Source: an uncultured Acidimicrobiales bacterium
GTDB lineage: Bacteria; Actinomycetota; Acidimicrobiia; Acidimicrobiales; Aldehydirespiratoraceae
Assembly (NCBI GenBank): GCA_958296055.1
Contig: CATQHS010000001.1
Location: 62,001 to 126,000, forward strand
Length of the DNA: 64,000 bases
Direction of reading: 5' to 3'
Below are positions 10,896 through 22,859 of this stretch, piece by piece. Below the pieces are notes generated by a model. That model ran no database searches. It worked only from the letters and a program-made list of their open reading frames with translations, and was not told the DNA's origin. Position 1 is the first letter of the stretch, and each line of letters begins with the position of its first letter. A program made the position numbers and the translations under genes.

Positions 10896-11542
10896 GCGAT
10901 CTCTACCAGCCCCGACTCGGTGACGACGGCGTCGAGGGCCGCGTCCCACCGGTGGCGGGGCACCTCGTCCACCTGCTGGAAGGAGTGGGCCACGCCGATC
11001 AGGACCGGCCCCGGCCGCCCCGGCCCGCCCCCGGGCTCGGCCTCCAGCCCCGGCCGCCCCGGCCCCGGCCCTAGGGGCGCCAGGGCCCGGTCGTAGAAGC
11101 CCTTGCCCTGGCCGACCCGGTACCCGTCGGCGTCGAAGGCCACCACCGGCACCAGCACCACGTCGTGGTCGGCCAGGGCTACGACCTCGCCCCCGACCGG
11201 CTCGGGTATGCCGAAGGCGCCGGGCTCGACCGTCTGGTCCCGGCGGTGGACCACCATCTCCAGGTCCCGGCCCCTCACCCGGGGCAGCGTGTAGCCGATC
11301 GGGCCCCGGCCCGGAGGGGGGCCGTCCACCAGGCCGTCCAGCGAGATCTCCCCCCGCACCGCCCGGTAGGCCGCCACCAGCCGGGCCGCCCTCATCACCG
11401 GCAGCGCCCGCAGCCGGGCCACCGCCCCGGCGCTGGCCGCGGCCAGCGCGTCGGCGGTCAGCCCGGCCCGGCGCCGGCGCATGGCCGCCCGGATCTCGGC
11501 CTTGGCCGCGGCCACCCGGTCGTCGTCGGGGCCTGTCACCAT
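10874..11542 (-). CDS. 5-formyltetrahydrofolate cyclo-ligase
   Basis: Full-length ORF with IGYTLPRV, EPGAFGIPEP, DVVLVPVVAFDADGYRVGQGKGFYDRAL. Confidence 0.87.
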   Translation of the reverse strand: MVTGPDDDRVAAAKAEIRAAMRRRRAGLTADALAAASAGAVARLRALPVMRAARLVAAYRAVRGEISLDGLVDGPPPGRGPIGYTLPRVRGRDLEMVVHRRDQTVEPGAFGIPEPVGGEVVALADHDVVLVPVVAFDADGYRVGQGKGFYDRALAPLGPGPGRPGLEAEPGGGPGRPGPVLIGVAHSFQQVDEVPRHRWDAALDAVVTESGLVEIAPPRVEG

Positions 11543-11600
11543 CCGTTCAGGCTACGGCCCGGCACCGGTAGGCTGCCGCCGCCCTACCAGAGGAGCGCGC

Positions 11601-13724
<2,124 letters not shown>

Positions 13725-13764
13725 TCGCAACTAGGGGCGCGGACGGCGGACCGTCAAACCACAA

Positions 13765-14239
13765 CTAGAGGGCGCGGACGGCGGCTAGCCAGTCGAGGAT
13801 GGTGCGGACCAGCTCGTCGGAGTGACGGCGGTCGGTGAAGAGGTGGTCGGCCCCGGCAACGGTGCGCAAATCGGCTGAGCCGGCCGCGGCCAGGGCCTCG
13901 GTCTGATCGGAGCCCACCACGGTGTCGGCGCCGGCCTGCACCACCAGCAGGGGCCGGCCCAAGTCGGCCGCGGCGGCGGCCACGTCATGGCGGTGAAGGT
14001 CGTCTGGTGTCGGCCAACTCGCCGCCGCTGGAGCCCAGGCCGGTGAAGTCGAAGGCCAGGGTCAGGTAGCCCCCGGCGGCCAGGCCCCGGGCCATGCGGG
14101 TGGTGGTGAAGAGGTCCTTGGAGCAGGTGAAGCAGTGGACCAGCAGCGCCGCGCCGACGGGGGCGACGCCGGGGTGATGCAGCGCGCCCGCCAGCCTGGC
14201 CCCCGCTCCCCCTGTGAACTCGATCGACTCGGCGCTCAT
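13765..14239 (-). pseudogene. Alpha/beta hydrolase, copy A, internal deletion
   Basis: Near-identical to 20848..21606 but about 284 bp shorter; junction ...ggtcgtc|tggtgtcggcc..., frame broken so that only split ORFs remain. Confidence 0.85.
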
Positions 14240-15240
14240 CGGGCCTTGGCGCTCGGCCTCAGGCCGAGCGCCCTCCCGACCCGCCCTCGCCGCGACGGGC
14301 CCCTTCGTTTGTCGATGACTTCCTCTATGAGCCGGGCGTAGTTGTCGACCATGGCATCCGGCGAGAACATCTCCTCCGCCATCCTCCGTCCGGCCAGGCC
14401 CATCTTTTGGCGAGCCTCACGGGAAATGGCGGCGAACCTCAAGATGGCGTCGGCCATGTCCCGGGCCGACGAGGGTTCGAACAGCAGGCCGTTTCGCCTC
14501 TCCTCGACCAGCCTGGGGTTGTCGCCGACTCGGCCGACCAGCAGCGGGATGCCGCAGGCCATGGCTTCGCAGATGACGTTGGCCGTGCCCTCGAAGAGGG
14601 AGGGCAGGCACACCACGTCGGATCCGTGGTACAGGCGCTCGACGTCCTTGGCCGCCGGGCGCAGCCGGAAGGCGCCCCCCAACGACTTGCGGGCGATGGC
14701 CTCCTCCAACTGGGCGTAGTAGCCCTCCCGCTTCCACTGGTCCCCGTGCCAGTCCACTCGCACTTCGAGCCACGGCTGCTCCCGCCGAACGATCTCCACC
14801 GCCTCCATCAGCCCCAGGGGATTCTTTTGAGGGTGAAAGCGGGCCAGCACCAGCATTCTCAGCTCTCCGGGCTGGCTCGGGGGCGGCGAACCTGGAGTGA
14901 ACCTCTCCAGATCCACCCCGTTGACGATGATGCGGGCCCGGTCTCGAAGCCGGGGGGCCAGTTCGAGCATGCGCCGGTACTGGGCGTGGGAGTTGCTCAC
15001 CACCGCGTCGGCGAGGAGATGAAACCTGTAGCGCAAGGCTCTCCTCAGGCTCGGGCCGGTGATGTCCAGAGCCGCCTCCCTGGCGACGAAGGCGAAACTC
15101 CGGCGGGGCAGCCCGGCCAGTTCCACCAGCATGTTGGGTCCCTTCCATGCCGGCAATGACCGCATCCGGGCCGCTCGTCTTGATGGCCTTGCGCATGGTG
15201 CGGACAAGATGGGCCTTATTGCGGGACGGCACGAACCGAC
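14236..15240 (-). pseudogene. GT4-type glycosyltransferase, copy A, lacking N-terminus and frameshifted
   Basis: Aligns with 21705..22847 from VELAGLPRR...; upstream homology (SRNKAHLVRTMRKAIKTSGPDAVIAG) is in another frame; N-terminal Rossmann part (GGAQRQ...) absent. Confidence 0.72.
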
Positions 15241-15308
15241 GGTGACGCGGGCCCGGGTCATGCTCCGGCGGCATTGTCCACTGTCGGCTGCATTGTTCAT
15301 GTCCTAAC

Positions 15309-16470
15309 TTATGGTGCCTTGCCGATTTGGAAAATCGGCGTTTCCATCCCTTTGACCCGATATTCCTCGGCTGCTTCTAGGAAGAATTCGTGACGGATCG
15401 ATTCGTAGTAGCCAGCCTCCGGATAGATGTTGTTTATGTTCTCCCGGTTCCATGCGTTCCAGAGTTCGACCAGGCGGGTCGTCGCCTCGGTTTTGCTGTC
15501 GAACAGGTTGGTGGTTTCCCCGGGGACTTCTGCCAAATTGAAGAGCTGCATCTTCCCCTCAGGATCGTCCTTGACCAGCTTTGTCCGGTCGGCGCGGACC
15601 GCGAGCGTCGTCCTGTTCGGATCCCACGCCGACTGTCGCCAGAAGAGGGCCCAAAAGAGGGCCTTGCGCGGTGAGCCGGTCTCTGATCCTCGGACGAAGG
15701 GGTCTAGGTTCACGCCGTCCAACGGCCGATCAGGGTCGACCGCCGAGCCAGCCAGGGCCAAGGCGGTGGCGGCTATGTCTAGGCTGGAGACCATCGGCTC
15801 GAACGTCTCGCCCTCAGGCCATCGGGTGGGCCACGAGGCGACGAACGGCACGCGTATCCCGCCCTCGAGGAAACTCCCTTTGTCCTTGCTGAACGGGGCG
15901 TTATCCGCCCAAGTCAAATTCGGTGAGCGCGTCGGTCAGGTAGCCGTCGAACCCGACGGCCCCTCTATTCTCGTTGAGCGGCAGATACGCCATGTCGGCG
16001 CGAGTGAGATCAACGCTGAAGTAGTCATGCCCGCCGCCGAGAAAGCCTTAAAAGTAGTTGAACCCGCGGTTGAGAGGGTGGAAGGTCGGCGCGGCCCCCA
16101 GTTGCCACTTGCCGACGATCCCGGTCCGGTAGCCGGCCTCGTCGAGATAGGCGGCCATGGTCTTTTCCTCCGTTGGAAGAACCATGCCCTTCGTACCGGC
16201 GCGCGACGGGCCGCAGAAGGGATGCACGACGTAGCCGTTGGAGAAGACCACGCCTTCTTCGGCCAGTCGGTCGATGTTGGGGGTCTTGATCTCCGTGGCG
16301 CCGTTGTAGCTCACGTCGTTGTAACCGAGGTCGTCTACGAACACGACGACGATGTTCGGCCGGACATCCTCACCAGCAGACCCGGGGCTCTGCTGGTGGA
16401 CTGCGAGCATCCCGAAGCGATCACCAGAACAGCCAGAAAGCCTAGGCTGACGATCGTTTTGAAAGGATCA
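15309..16470 (-). pseudogene. Sulfatase lipoprotein, copy A (nonsense, frameshifts, deletions)
   Basis: Fragments RPNIVVVFVDDLGYNDVSYNGATE...CGPSRAG and DLGYNDV-type sulfatase core; in-frame TAA at 16048-16050 where copy B has TAC (Tyr); about 100 aa missing between DALT and WADNAPF; lipobox (VLVIASGCS) in a different frame. Confidence 0.87.
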
Positions 16471-16538
16471 TTCTCTCCTGTTCCATGCTATCAGCGGAGC
16501 CGCTGAATCAAGGGTGAGACGTTCTTCATCACCAGAAA

Positions 16539-16561
16539 CGGTTGGTTCAGCGGTCATCGGA
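16539..16561 (+). repeat. Left copy of 23-bp direct repeat flanking the GT39-like gene
   Basis: cggttggttcagcggtcatcgga; matches 18602-18624 with 2 mismatches. Confidence 0.7.
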
Positions 16562-18587
16562 CTGTGGGGCTGAACCTTTCTTGCCAGAGGCGGCCTTCTT
16601 CGGGTATCCATTGGCCGGTTATGATCATGCGGTGTTCATAGTCGGGTAGGATGCGGGTGATGGCGCATCGTCCTCCGAATGTGAATCCGTACACTTCGTC
16701 CGTGAATGTGTCTGTATAGAAAGTGAAGTCGAGATTGTCGAAGTCAAAAGCTTTGCGATGGTCGGGAAGATCGGAGCGATCGGTTGGGTAGATGTGCAGA
16801 AAAAACGGTGTTTCAGTGTCGACATCGCGGCATGAGTCCGCTATGTATACCAGCCTATCTCTGTCGAAGTATATGTTGAATTTGGAGCGTGTGACGAGTT
16901 GGGCGTCTCCTAGAATGGATTCAAGTATCAGGTCTTCGTTTAGACTTTGTCCAATATTATCGTGGCAGGCTTTCAGTATGACACCGTCTTCTAGCAATGC
17001 AGTTACTGTCAACTCTGGCAAGAGAGGAAATTCTATAAAATCATATCCAGTGAAATTTTCTCTGAAGTATCCAGCGTCTAGTCGACTGTAGAACCAAACG
17101 ACATGCATGTCAAGGTTTCCGGTGCGGGTACAGTCGGCAAATTGTAAATTGGGGCGATCAGGCCACAATCTATGGTACTGAATTTCTACTTCGGCTGGGA
17201 TATTCGCATTCATATTGGCGTAGATGGCTCTTATGGCGTTGCTCCAGATATGCCCATTGAGGGGATTGGATTTGAGGTATTGGATGGTCTGGGATTCTGT
17301 CCAGGATTTGGATGTGTAACCGACTCCTGATGCTAAGTGTTTCTTTATTTGCTCATGGCTGGAGGATGCTGGCAGGGCAAGCCAGAGAAACAGGCCCACC
17401 ATTGTGATGTGCTTGAGCCCTACTTTTGGTTGCCGTATTTTCGTAGAGACAACCCGGCATCCGCCTTTTTGAGTGCTGTAGGTTATGAGTCCATTCAGAT
17501 AAATCGCGACTGCGGCTAGTGCGGGTACGTATATTGGTGCAATGTATCGGCTTGTAAGACTAAAGTCTACCATGGGTAAGGTTATAGTTAAAACAATTGA
17601 GTAGATTGACACGAAAACGACAGGGACAGTCAACCCTTTTAATTCTTTGATTCTTCCTCTACGCCACAAGAATATGAGTCCGCATCCGAAAGCAGCCGTT
17701 ACAGTGATCAGGAACGCGATTTGCACTGATAAATCGCTGATTCCGTTTCTCTCTGCCTGTCTGTTCAGATAGTCAAAGCCGTAGTCCTCTAGAACCCACT
17801 TGGTGAACTCTGAGCTGGCAACATTAATAGAGATAAGCCAGTCGAAGCCATCCGGATGCAAACCTTGAGCCCATTTCCCCGACTTGAGGTAAGTTCGCAA
17901 TGTCCACATACCTATGGGAGCAATTGATATGACAGAATAAATAGCGATATGTCTTACTTTTGATAGAAACCCTGGACCCTTCTTTGTCAGGACAACAAGG
18001 ATTGTGGTGGCGACTATTGCAATCCCCATATTACGCGTTAGCAACGCTAAACTGGTGAACACTGCAGCTAAGATCAGCGCAGATTGCTTGTCGCTGTCCA
18101 AGAACCTATCCAACTTATAAAGTGATAGAACAGTGAACAAGATAAACAGCGGTTCCTGTAAAGCGTAGCTAAATATATTGCCTAGAAATGGTGATAAGGC
18201 ACAGGCACTACCTGCCCATAGAATAAGAAAACGGGATTCGATCCTACCGGATATCCACACAAGTAATACTATGATTGTAAACCCAAAGGCGATCGTATTC
18301 ACATATTGGGCTGCGACCAGCCCATTTTCAATACCCAAGGCTATGACGACTGCCATCATCAACGGGAATAAAGGTGGATAATATGCTTCATTAAAACCTT
18401 TCCCTTCCGACAAACCTTCACTGATAATGATGTACAATATTGCATCTGGACTCGTTGATATACCGTAGTTTAATTGACGCAATACTACCAAGGTTACACC
18501 CACACAACCAAGCAGCAGAATGATTCCTTTCCATCCCCTCCCCCCCCGGGGGGGCTTCCCCCGATCAGAAGCTATAACCGTTCTCAT
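16554..18587 (-). CDS. Polytopic membrane glycosyltransferase-like protein (GT39/ArnT-like)
   Basis: AT-rich ORF; start probably MRTVIASDRG; many TM segments; early acidic loop STSPDAILYIIISEGL, typical of GT-C topology, and a soluble C-terminal domain. Confidence 0.68.
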   Translation of the reverse strand: MRTVIASDRGKPPRGGRGWKGIILLLGCVGVTLVVLRQLNYGISTSPDAILYIIISEGLSEGKGFNEAYYPPLFPLMMAVVIALGIENGLVAAQYVNTIAFGFTIIVLLVWISGRIESRFLILWAGSACALSPFLGNIFSYALQEPLFILFTVLSLYKLDRFLDSDKQSALILAAVFTSLALLTRNMGIAIVATTILVVLTKKGPGFLSKVRHIAIYSVISIAPIGMWTLRTYLKSGKWAQGLHPDGFDWLISINVASSEFTKWVLEDYGFDYLNRQAERNGISDLSVQIAFLITVTAAFGCGLIFLWRRGRIKELKGLTVPVVFVSIYSIVLTITLPMVDFSLTSRYIAPIYVPALAAVAIYLNGLITYSTQKGGCRVVSTKIRQPKVGLKHITMVGLFLWLALPASSSHEQIKKHLASGVGYTSKSWTESQTIQYLKSNPLNGHIWSNAIRAIYANMNANIPAEVEIQYHRLWPDRPNLQFADCTRTGNLDMHVVWFYSRLDAGYFRENFTGYDFIEFPLLPELTVTALLEDGVILKACHDNIGQSLNEDLILESILGDAQLVTRSKFNIYFDRDRLVYIADSCRDVDTETPFFLHIYPTDRSDLPDHRKAFDFDNLDFTFYTDTFTDEVYGFTFGGRCAITRILPDYEHRMIITGQWIPEEGRLWQERFSPTVR
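18540..18554. repeat. C8G7 homopolymer tract in 5' coding region of GT39-like gene
   Basis: ccccccccggggggg read directly; encodes KPPRGGR just after the predicted start. Confidence 0.9.
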
Positions 18588-18601
18588 GAACATTTTTATC
18601 C

Positions 18602-18624
18602 CGATTGGATCAGCGGTCATCGGA
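18602..18624 (+). repeat. Right copy of 23-bp direct repeat flanking the GT39-like gene
   Basis: cgattggatcagcggtcatcgga. Confidence 0.7.
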
Positions 18625-18677
18625 TCCTCTCTTTCCAGAACCGCGGCTTTGAGACGGCCGACCGTTCAGCAACGCCG

Positions 18678-19225
18678 TCAGATGTCGAAAACACCGTCGG
18701 CCCCCAGACTGGCCCCGACCAGGATGGCCGCCGCTCCGGTGAGCGCCTGACCAGTCCGGATCACTCGGGGGCCGATCTGGCCACCCGGCGGCATCACCGC
18801 TACTGTCAACGCCAGAGCGGCCCGACCGCGACGCCGGTCCGCGCCGGCCCCAGATCGGCGCCGGCGCTCACGGCCAGCACTCCGAGGCCGGGCCCGAACA
18901 GGTGGGGTACGGCCACGGGTACGATCGCCGCCTTCCATCCCGGCAGCCCTGGCTCAGCCCGGGCCGGTCCGGTGACCGCGTCTCGGCCCCCTACCACGAT
19001 CAGAGCTACCCCGGCCCCGATCCGGGCGGTGGGCGCGCTGACTCCCAGAGACTCCAGCAGCGGCCCTGAGAGTCCTGCGATCGCCGACACCGCGGCCAGT
19101 ACCGCCAGCGCGCCGCCGGCCGCGCCGCAGAGCCTCCGGCGTCGGGACCGGGCCGGCCCGCCCGGCCAGACCCTCAGCGGGTTGACGGTCACGGCTGCGG
19201 CCACTGCCGCCATCAGAACGTTCAC
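18678..19225 (-). pseudogene. MarC-like membrane protein, copy A, frameshifted
   Basis: Two overlapping ORFs together align with 25121..25678; frame lost after ADLGPARTGVAVG and resumed at ALALTVAVM...GADGVFDI. Confidence 0.75.
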
Positions 19226-19236
19226 GGCCCCCGAAT

Positions 19237-20196
19237 CTAGTTGTCAGTTCGCGTGAGGTTGTTAGCGCGTGATGCGGGCGGGCCGCCGGCTGCGGTGTGG
19301 TGTCGGTGGCAGTTGTAGTCGCAGTTCCAGCGTTTGAGGCGGATGCGGCGGTCGGTTTCGGATCGGAGGCGCCGGTTGTAGAGGAACTCGTCGGCGATGG
19401 TGCGGTTGAAGCGTTCGGCTTTGCCGTCAGTCGGGGCCGGTAGGGGCGGGTGCGCAGATGGGTGATGCGGCGTTGGGCGAGTTGTTCGGCGAAGAGCCCG
19501 GAGCAGAAGTTGGCCCCGTTGTCGGTCATCACCGCGTCCACGGCCATGTCGTTGGCCCAGAACCAGTCCTGGGCTCTGGTCCAGAACCCGGCCAGGGCAG
19601 CGGCGGTCTCGTCGTCGAGGGCTTCGACGTAGGCGACCCTGGAGTAGTCGTCGACGGCTACGTGCAGGTAGGTGTACCCGCCGCGGCGGGGGCCGCGGCG
19701 GGAGCGGCGGGCCTGGGGGCTTTGGCGGCCGTGTGCCCTCCAGCCGCCCCCGGGCGGGATCTTCGCCACTTTTTTGATGTCGAGGCGCCAGCTCCCCCGG
19801 CGCCGACCTCTCATAGCGGCGGATCACCCGCCCGGTCGGGCGGTCGATGACGTCGAGCCGGTTCAGCCCGTGGCGGCGAAGGACCCGCCACACCGTCGAG
19901 GCCGCCACGCCGGTGCGCGCCGACAGATACGCCGGGCCCCGCTTGGTGCTGCGCCGCAGCCGGCAGATCCGCTCCTCGGTCTTCGCGTCGGTGCGCCGAG
20001 GAGACCGGCGCGGCCGCGAGCTGCGGTCCGCCAGCCCGCAATCGCCGTGCTCCTGCCAGCGCCGCCACCACTTCGCGACCGTGCCCCGCGACAGGCCCAT
20101 CTGGCGGGCCACTTCGGCCTGGGGCTCCCCCGCAGCCACCCGCTGGACCAGCAGCAGCCGCCCCGCGGGAGTCAAACGTGCATTAGCGTGCGACAT
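19237..20196 (-). pseudogene. IS481-family transposase with two frameshifts
   Basis: HTH (RVAAGEPQAEVARQMGLSRGTVAKWWRRW) in frame 1, DDE core (YTYLHVAVDDYSRVAYVE...MTDNGANFCSG) in frame 2, C-term (TDGKAERFNRTIADEFLY) back in frame 1. Confidence 0.87.
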
Positions 20197-20288
20197 CGAG
20201 CCTCCTGTGCTCGTGGGTTGGTACACCACCACACTCGCACAGGAGGCTCACCCCATCACGCTGCTACCAACCTCTATGCCCAGAACAA
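19241..20288 (-). mobile_element. IS481-like insertion sequence, about 1048 bp
   Basis: Imperfect terminal inverted repeats (ttgtcagttcgcgtgaggttgttagc-gcgtgatg vs rc of right end ttgttctgggcatagaggttggtagcagcgtgatg); direct CTAG repeats at 19237-19240 and 20289-20292. Confidence 0.85.
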
Positions 20289-20291
20289 CTA

Positions 20292-20690
20292 GTGGACCTT
20301 GATCTTCATTGGTATTGACAAGAGTTAATACGGCGACGGTCTCATTCATGGCAAGACGGAGCGCGTAGTTGCTGACGATCGGACCTTTTCCGTCATAAAT
20401 TAGCCAGACCTGTTCCACTCGTTCTTGATAATCGGAGGAATGGAAGCGTGTCAAAGCACGGAATGGAATCCCTACCACTGGTAATAATTGTATGAAACCA
20501 CTCAAAGAGAAGCGCTTTGGGGCCAGCGGAGACAGGACCAGGAAAAGACCTACAATAAGTAAACTATTGGCAAATCTAACGTTTAATATCCAGTCCGTTG
20601 CCCAATGAAATAGAAGTAAAAACTATTCCGAAGGGTCGATGTAGATGGGGTCTGAACAAGATAAATAATGCTGATATTTCTACATAAATA
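20292..20690 (-). pseudogene. Remnant of an AT-rich membrane protein gene
   Basis: Frame reading ...NSLLIVGLFLVLSPLAPKRFSLSGFIQLLPVVGIPFRALTRFHSSDYQERVEQVWLIYDGKGPIV...; cut by IS on one side and by the hppA fragment on the other. Confidence 0.4.
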
Positions 20691-20691
20691 A

Positions 20692-20803
20692 TGGCCATAT
20701 CCACCAAAGCCTCGCTGCGGGAGATGATGCTGCCGGGGGCCCTGGCCGTGGTGGTGCCGCTGGTGATCGGCTTCGTCGACGTCGACTCCCTGGGCGGTTC
20801 CTG
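20692..20803 (+). pseudogene. Duplicated 3' fragment of hppA
   Basis: tggccatatccaccaaagcctcgctgcgggagatgatgctgccg...ctccctgggcgg matches hppA from 13366; then jumps to the sequence at the hppA stop (tgatcgcaactag). Confidence 0.93.
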
Positions 20804-20847
20804 TGATCGCAACTAGGGGGCGCGGGCGGCGGCCCGTCTGACCACAA

Positions 20848-21606
20848 CTAGAGGGCGCGGACGGCGGCCAGCCAGTCGAGGATGGTGCGGACCAACTCGT
20901 CGGAGTGGCGGCGGTCGGTGAAGAGGTGGTCGGCCCCGGCGACGGTGCGCAAATCGGCTGAGCCGGCCGCGGCCAGGGCCTCGGTCTGATCGGAGCCAAC
21001 CACGGTGTCAGCGCCGGCCTGCACCACCAGCAGGGGCCGGCCCAGGTCGGCCGCGGCGGCGGCCACGTCATGGCGGTGAAGGTCGTCGAGGAAGTCCCGG
21101 CCCACCGTCACCGGCCGGGCGCCGATGGTCACCTCCCCCCGGCCGTCCTCGCGTATGCGCCGCAGGGCGTCGGCGTCGAAGAGGTGCTCGACGTGGGCGG
21201 CCGAGGCCGGCGAGGCCACCGCCGCCACCGCGGCCACCGTGTGCAGGCGGGACGCGGCCAGCACCGCGGCGGCCCCGCCCAGGCTGTGGCCGATCAGCGC
21301 GCAGGGTCCGGCCCCCCGCTCGATGAGCGCCACCGCGGCCCGGGTGACGTCGCTCACGTTGGTGGTGACGGTGGTGTCGGCCAACTCGCCGCCGCTGGAG
21401 CCCAGGCCGGTGAAGTCGAAGGCCAGGGTCAGGTAGCCCCCGGCGGCCAGGCCCCGGGCCATGCGGGTGGTGGTGAACAGGTCCTTGGAGCAGGTGAAGC
21501 AGTGGACCAGCAGCGCCGCGCCGACAGGGGCGACGCTGGGGTGATGCAGCGCGCCCGCCAGCCTGGCCCCCGCTCCCCCCGTGAACTCGATCGACTCGAC
21601 GCTCAT
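20848..21606 (-). CDS. Alpha/beta hydrolase, intact copy B
   Basis: 252 aa; oxyanion region HCFTCSKD, nucleophile elbow GHSLGG, C-term GADHLF. Confidence 0.88.
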   Translation of the reverse strand: MSVESIEFTGGAGARLAGALHHPSVAPVGAALLVHCFTCSKDLFTTTRMARGLAAGGYLTLAFDFTGLGSSGGELADTTVTTNVSDVTRAAVALIERGAGPCALIGHSLGGAAAVLAASRLHTVAAVAAVASPASAAHVEHLFDADALRRIREDGRGEVTIGARPVTVGRDFLDDLHRHDVAAAAADLGRPLLVVQAGADTVVGSDQTEALAAAGSADLRTVAGADHLFTDRRHSDELVRTILDWLAAVRAL

Positions 21607-21704
21607 GAATCTAATAAGAGCACTAGCTGCGTCAAATCGTATTGTAGTAATAAAACCCCACCTCCGTATAAATAACGGGTCTTCACTGTTTTCAAAAGCA
21701 TCAT

Positions 21705-22847
21705 TTAGAAGGTTCTTCGTTTATCAAGGACTTTTTGGATAAGTTCTATGTAGCTATCAATAAAGAAATCTGGAGAGAATATTTCCTCTACTAATCTACG
21801 GCCAGTCAAACCCATTGCTCGTCTAGTTTCGTGTGGTTTTCTAGCGAACTGTACAATTTTATCGGCCATATCTTGGGCTGATGGAGCATCGAACAACAGA
21901 CCGTTTCTTCCTTCTTTGACTAGTCTAGAATTGTCTCCGGTCCGGCTGGCTAGTACCGGGACGCCGCACGCCATCGCTTCGCATATGGTGTTTGATGTGC
22001 CTTCATAGAGGGAGGGTAAACATACGACATCAGCCCTGTGGTAGAGTTGTTCAATGTTCTTAACCGCCCGGTGTAGACGAAAAACGTCCTTCAACATCCG
22101 ACGCTCAATGGCCTCCTTCAGTCGGGCATAATAATCCTCATTCTGCCACCAAGGATCCCCATACCAATCCACCAGCACATCCAGTTGCGGCTGCTCTCGC
22201 CGAACAATCTCCACCGCCTCCACCAAGGTGAAGGGGTTCTTTTGTGGATGCACTCGAGCTAGGACTAGCATTCGCAGCTCTCTCGACCGGATCGGCGGCG
22301 ACTGGACTGGGGAGAATCGTTTTAGATCCACCCCGTTGACGATAATATGAGTCCGGTCGGCAAGGCGCGGAAATGTTTCGAGTATGTGGCGGTGCTGGGA
22401 ATAGGAGTTGCATACCACCGCGTCAGCGAGAAAGTGAAGACCGTAGCGCACGAAACGCTTCCTACCGACGGCATCCAAACATCGCTCTGAGGTAATGAGA
22501 GCGAATCTTCGGCGAGGCAGTCCGGCCAACTCCATCAACGAGTTCGGCCCAGTCAGATAGGAAACGACTACGTCTGGGCTGCTCGCCTTGATAGCCTTGC
22601 GCATGGCGCGGACAAGATGCGCCTTGTTTCGGAATGGCACAGAATTGAGAGATACTCCAATCTCGGTGAGATCATCGGCAAAAAAACCACCCCCGTGATA
22701 GATGAACGTCTCTACGTCGTAGCTGCGGTCCTTTAGAGCAGCAGCCAGCATCACCAGTTGTCTCTGCGCCCCCCCTGACTCCATCTTGTCTATGACGAAA
22801 GCGACTCGGGGCAAAGTGGGGTCTGATACCCGGGCCGTGTTGCTCAT
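21705..22847 (-). CDS. Glycosyltransferase family 4-like protein
   Basis: VAFVIDKMESGGAQRQLVMLA; IIVNGVDLKRF; PSLYEGTSNTICEAMACGVPVLAS. Confidence 0.9.
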   Translation of the reverse strand: MSNTARVSDPTLPRVAFVIDKMESGGAQRQLVMLAAALKDRSYDVETFIYHGGGFFADDLTEIGVSLNSVPFRNKAHLVRAMRKAIKASSPDVVVSYLTGPNSLMELAGLPRRRFALITSERCLDAVGRKRFVRYGLHFLADAVVCNSYSQHRHILETFPRLADRTHIIVNGVDLKRFSPVQSPPIRSRELRMLVLARVHPQKNPFTLVEAVEIVRREQPQLDVLVDWYGDPWWQNEDYYARLKEAIERRMLKDVFRLHRAVKNIEQLYHRADVVCLPSLYEGTSNTICEAMACGVPVLASRTGDNSRLVKEGRNGLLFDAPSAQDMADKIVQFARKPHETRRAMGLTGRRLVEEIFSPDFFIDSYIELIQKVLDKRRTF

Positions 22848-22859
22848 GTTTAGAGCCGC

